A program made the position numbers and the translations under genes. The notes below the pieces were generated by a model that was not told the origin of the DNA, searched no databases, and saw only the letters and a program-made list of their open reading frames with translations. From Hyphomicrobiales bacterium (GTDB lineage: Bacteria; Pseudomonadota; Alphaproteobacteria; Rhizobiales; Aestuariivirgaceae): a DNA stretch of 8,669 nt. The DNA lies in assembly GCA_026996935.1 (NCBI GenBank), contig JALWJW010000462.1, positions 1 to 8,669 on the forward strand, read 5' to 3'. Below, in pieces: positions 5,842 through 8,669 of the stretch. Each line of letters starts with the position of its first letter. Positions within the stretch are counted from its first letter, which is position 1.

Positions 5842-7105
5842 GCCTGACTTTTCGGCGCTTTATCAGGTATTAGACCGTTTTGAACGCGTGGCTCTTGCCG
5901 TGTCGGGCGGGGCGGATTCAACGGCGCTAATGTTGGCGGCTGCAGCATGGGGCAAGGCGCATGACCGGCTTGATAATATTGTTGTTTTAACAGTTGATCA
6001 TGGTTTGCGTGATCAAGCAAAAGCTGAAGCACAAGCTGTTTGCGCACAAGCTGTTGACCTTGGATTGAGGGCCCAAGTTTTGAAATGGCAGCATGATGGG
6101 GTTCACTCAAGCCTGCAAGAACAGGCCCGTAAAGCGCGGTATGAATTGATTGGTCAATATTGTCGTGCACATGATATTGATGTTGTGGTGACAGCCCATC
6201 ATCAAGATGACCAGGTTGAAACCATGTTGATGCGTTTGATGCATGGCAGCGGTGTTGATGGTCTTGGTGGTATGCGTGTTGAGACTGAGATTTTTGGCGT
6301 TAAAGTTGTACGGCCCTTTTTAGATATCAGACGGAATGCTTTGCGTGAATTTTTAAAAATTCAAAATGTTGGTTGGATTGAAGATTTAAGTAATAGCAAT
6401 CTGACATTTGAGCGGGTGCGGGTGCGCACTGTTGTGAAGCAGCTTGAAAGAGCGGGTTTGCAGACGCAAGGGTTGGCCCGCAGCGCAAAAAGATTGGCGC
6501 GCACGCAGGAGGCCCTTGAAAGGCAAACAGATTTATTGATGCAATCGGCTGTGACAGTGTTTGCAACAGGTTATGCCTCGATTGATCGAAAATTGTTTGA
6601 AGCTGCCAGTGATGAAATTTCAATCAGGTTGTTAAAACGTTTGGTTGATTGGGCATCAGGTGTTGAGCAATCTGGTGATGAATGGGGTGTTGCACTTTCT
6701 GATATTGAACGGGCATATAAAAGTTTAACTCAGGGCCATCAAACCAAAATGGCTCAAGTAAAGATGACCGTGGCGGGCAGTGTGATTGCAGGTCGCAAAA
6801 AAACCATTCTTGTTGGGCGTGAGTATGGAAGGATGAATCAATCTGTTGTTGTTAGTGACGGGGTTTGGGATGGGCGTTTTTTTGTTGAAAAAGGGGCTTT
6901 GGTTCAGGCTTTCGGGAATATAATTGATGACGATAAACGGGTACGTCCAGATAATTTGCCCTATTTTGTTGCCTGTTGCTTGCCTGCAATCGCAAAGATT
7001 AAAGATAATTCATATGTGCCGCATTTAGATGGAGGAGAAAATGAAACGGATAAATCGCTAAATTCTCTCGTTAAATTGCCCAAAGGCTACGTTAATCACG
7101 CTTAA
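5828..7105 (+). CDS. tilS: tRNA(Ile)-lysidine synthase TilS
   Basis: TilS adds lysine to C34 of the CAU-anticodon tRNA-Ile, using ATP, so that it reads AUA as Ile; it is essential in most bacteria. The N-terminal N-type ATP pyrophosphatase domain has the PP-loop VSGGADSTALM (Ser26 to Ser31), VDHGLR, and AHHQDDQVET (His124-Thr132), all family-diagnostic. The middle part includes RPFLDIRRNALREFL and EDLSNSN. The C-terminal half is less conserved and ends near YVNHA. The 425 residues match the usual length, so the gene is complete. It starts with GTG at 5828, inside the cpoB coding sequence, overlapping it by 14 nt in another frame, with AAAGAG about 7 nt upstream. Translational coupling to cpoB is likely. 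ftsH follows after 149 bp, a common alphaproteobacterial order. Confidence 0.95.
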   Translation: MPAVEPDFSALYQVLDRFERVALAVSGGADSTALMLAAAAWGKAHDRLDNIVVLTVDHGLRDQAKAEAQAVCAQAVDLGLRAQVLKWQHDGVHSSLQEQARKARYELIGQYCRAHDIDVVVTAHHQDDQVETMLMRLMHGSGVDGLGGMRVETEIFGVKVVRPFLDIRRNALREFLKIQNVGWIEDLSNSNLTFERVRVRTVVKQLERAGLQTQGLARSAKRLARTQEALERQTDLLMQSAVTVFATGYASIDRKLFEAASDEISIRLLKRLVDWASGVEQSGDEWGVALSDIERAYKSLTQGHQTKMAQVKMTVAGSVIAGRKKTILVGREYGRMNQSVVVSDGVWDGRFFVEKGALVQAFGNIIDDDKRVRPDNLPYFVACCLPAIAKIKDNSYVPHLDGGENETDKSLNSLVKLPKGYVNHA

Positions 7106-7141
7106 TTGTCACAATGGCCATAAAGAGGTTTTTTTGCTATC

Positions 7142-7170
7142 TTGGAAAGCAACTATTGAATACTTATGTT
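7142..7170 (+). promoter_or_regulatory. Candidate ftsH promoter
   Basis: TTGGAA (7142-7147) and TATGTT (7165-7170) are spaced by 17 bp, each with 4 matches to the sigma-70 hexamers. The -35 is preceded by C, giving CTTGGAA, which resembles the CTTGAA of heat-shock (RpoH) promoters; ftsH is RpoH-controlled in several proteobacteria. The downstream half is not a clean RpoH -10, so the sigma factor is undecided. The -10 overlaps a small dyad, CTTAT-GTT-ATAAG (7163-7175). Confidence 0.35.
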
Positions 7171-7217
7171 ATAAGCAACAAGAATCTTGGCTGGGCGTGG
7201 TCTTTTGGGAAAAAGAG

Positions 7218-7232
7218 CACGCTGTTGGCGTG
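7218..7232 (+). promoter_or_regulatory. Hairpin in the ftsH 5' leader
   Basis: CACGC (7218-7222) and GCGTG (7228-7232) form a perfect 5-bp GC-rich stem with loop TGTTG, ending 22 nt before the ftsH GTG and just upstream of its AAGGA site. It is followed by A residues rather than T, so it is not a terminator for tilS. It could tune ribosome access or message stability; that role is inference. Confidence 0.35.
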
Positions 7233-7254
7233 AAAAAATCAAAAGGAATTCCCA

Positions 7255-8669
7255 GTGAATAATTTTCGCAATTTTGCAGTTTGGGCGGTTATCGGCGTGT
7301 TGCTGTTTGCCCTGTTTAACCTTTATCAGGGACAAGGCGCGGGTGTGCGTGGCGGCTCCACTGAAATCAGTTACTCAACCTTCCTTGATCGGGTTAATGG
7401 TGGCGAGATCAAAAATGTTACCATTGCTGGTGAATATATTTCAGGTAAGATGTCGAACGGTAAAAAGTTTAGAACTGTTGCACCATTTGATCCTGAACTG
7501 GTTAAATCATTGCGGGCTAAAGGGGTTAATATTAAAGCCCGGGCATCTAATGAAAACAGTATTTGGGCCAGCCTGATAAGCTGGTTGCCATTTGTATTGT
7601 TAATCGGTGTGTGGATTTTCTTCATGCGCCAGATGCAGTCATCATCCGGTAAAGCTATGGGATTTGGCAAATCAAAAGCAAAATTGCTCACTGAAGAACA
7701 TGGTCGTAAAACATTTGAAGATGTGGCGGGCATTGAAGAAGCCAAAGAAGAACTTGAAGAAGTTGTTGAGTTTTTGAAAGATCCGCAAAAGTTCCAACGC
7801 CTTGGCGGTAAAATTCCAAAAGGGGCGTTGCTTGTTGGCCCTCCCGGGACTGGTAAAACCTTATTGGCACGCGCTGTTGCTGGTGAAGCTGGTGTGCCGT
7901 TTTTTACGATTTCGGGTTCTGATTTTGTTGAAATGTTTGTTGGTGTCGGTGCATCGCGTGTGCGTGACATGTTTGAACAAGCCAAAAAGAATGCGCCTTG
8001 TATTATCTTTATTGACGAAATTGATGCTGTTGGTCGCCATCGTGGTGCCGGCCTTGGCGGGGGTAATGATGAACGTGAGCAAACACTCAATCAGTTATTG
8101 GTTGAGATGGATGGTTTTGAAGCCAATGAAGGTGTGATTCTGATTGCCGCAACCAACCGTCCTGATGTACTTGATCCGGCGTTGTTGCGCCCTGGTCGTT
8201 TTGACCGTCAGGTGACTGTTGGTTTGCCTGATGTGCGCGGACGTGAAAAGATTTTGCGGGTGCATTTGCGCAATATTCCTTTGGCACCTGATGTTGATGC
8301 CAAGGTGCTGGCTCGTGGAACGCCCGGGTTTTCAGGTGCAGATCTGGCCAACCTTGCCAATGAAGGGGCGTTGCTTGCTGCGCGCCGTAACAAACGCATG
8401 GTGACCCAACAGGATTTGGAAGATGCCAAAGATAAAGTAATGATGGGCGCTGAGCGCAAATCTATGGCAATGTCTGAAGACGAACGCCAACTTACCGCTT
8501 ATCATGAAGGTGGTCACGCTGTTGTGGCGCTTAAAGTACCTGCGGCTGACCCTGTTCATAAGGCAACGATTGTACCACGCGGACGCGCTCTTGGTATGGT
8601 GATGCAATTGCCAGAAGGTGATCGCTATTCCATGAAGTTAAAGCAGATGACATCTCGCATGGCGATTAT
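7255..8669 (+). CDS. ftsH: ATP-dependent zinc metalloprotease FtsH (partial)
   Basis: FtsH is the hexameric inner-membrane AAA+ protease that degrades misfolded membrane proteins and selected regulators. The window holds the first 471 codons; the rest of the protease domain and the C-terminus lie past the right edge. Transmembrane segments are at about 6-22 and 102-122, with a short periplasmic domain between. The AAA+ module includes FEDVAGIEEAKEEL, Walker A GPPGTGKT (195-202), the pore loop FVEMFVGVGASRVRDMF, Walker B IIFIDEID (250-257), and the second region of homology NRPDVLDPALLRPGRFDR with Arg315 and Arg318. The zinc motif HEGGH is at 417-421. The start is GTG, with AAGGA 7-8 nt upstream and the normal N-terminus NNFRNFAVW. 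It probably has its own promoter in the 149-bp spacer after tilS. Confidence 0.97.
   Translation, partial: MNNFRNFAVWAVIGVLLFALFNLYQGQGAGVRGGSTEISYSTFLDRVNGGEIKNVTIAGEYISGKMSNGKKFRTVAPFDPELVKSLRAKGVNIKARASNENSIWASLISWLPFVLLIGVWIFFMRQMQSSSGKAMGFGKSKAKLLTEEHGRKTFEDVAGIEEAKEELEEVVEFLKDPQKFQRLGGKIPKGALLVGPPGTGKTLLARAVAGEAGVPFFTISGSDFVEMFVGVGASRVRDMFEQAKKNAPCIIFIDEIDAVGRHRGAGLGGGNDEREQTLNQLLVEMDGFEANEGVILIAATNRPDVLDPALLRPGRFDRQVTVGLPDVRGREKILRVHLRNIPLAPDVDAKVLARGTPGFSGADLANLANEGALLAARRNKRMVTQQDLEDAKDKVMMGAERKSMAMSEDERQLTAYHEGGHAVVALKVPAADPVHKATIVPRGRALGMVMQLPEGDRYSMKLKQMTSRMAI

Noticed and set aside
5733..6170. A 145-codon minus-strand frame
   Set aside because: It is antisense to the cpoB end and the tilS PP-loop region, with Gln/Pro-rich low-complexity content.
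7106..7141. Intrinsic terminator after tilS (a run of seven T near 7128)
   Set aside because: The T run is preceded only by a 2-3 bp potential stem (CC/GG), too weak to call a terminator.
7371..8090. A 239-codon open frame on the minus strand
   Set aside because: It lies wholly antisense to the strongly conserved ftsH ATPase domain, and its product is a Ser/Pro/Thr-rich sequence with no recognisable fold, typical of a shadow frame.

Overview
This window looks like chromosomal DNA from a free-living alphaproteobacterium of moderate GC (judged by eye as mid-40s percent). The best lineage evidence is a chpT gene, the histidine phosphotransferase of the CckA-ChpT-CtrA cell-cycle relay, which is essentially confined to Alphaproteobacteria. 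The order cpoB-tilS-ftsH at the right end supports this. I see no insertion sequence, phage gene, tRNA, rRNA or CRISPR array. I cannot name the genus.

Layout. (1) 1-1167, minus: a LuxR-type regulator with a PAS-like N-terminal region, a GerE helix-turn-helix and the start of an alpha/beta-hydrolase domain that runs off the left edge. It has no good start codon at the place where coding seems to begin. (2) 1161-1781, minus: a glutathione S-transferase directly upstream of, and probably co-transcribed with, the LuxR-hydrolase gene. (3) 1782-1852: a divergent intergenic region with a perfect 6-bp dyad. (4) 1853-2785, plus: an AEC-family transporter. (5) 2800-3480, minus: chpT, convergent with the transporter. 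(6) 3481-3667: a divergent promoter region. (7) 3668-4456, plus: cysQ. (8) 4457-4728: 272 bp without a gene but rich in inverted and direct repeats. (9) 4729-7105, plus: cpoB and tilS, overlapping by 14 nt. (10) 7106-7254: an ftsH leader with a candidate promoter and a hairpin. (11) 7255-8669, plus: ftsH, cut by the right edge after the zinc-binding motif.

How the genes relate. The right half is housekeeping: envelope constriction (CpoB), tRNA-Ile lysidine synthesis (TilS) and membrane protein quality control (FtsH). cpoB is usually preceded by tol-pal genes, but here cysQ and a structured spacer precede it, so the Tol-Pal genes must lie elsewhere. The middle holds cell-cycle signalling (ChpT) and turnover of the sulfate-assimilation by-product PAP (CysQ). 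The left is more accessory: a GST, a permease and an unusual regulator-hydrolase fusion that could form a small-molecule response module.

The most unusual observation is at the GST/LuxR junction. The GST ends in a six-A run directly before its stop codon. The LuxR frame is open in the -1 phase exactly there, and no ATG, GTG or TTG lies between the GST stop and well inside the LuxR coding sequence. A non-standard start, a -1 slip giving a GST-LuxR-hydrolase fusion, or an indel could each explain this.
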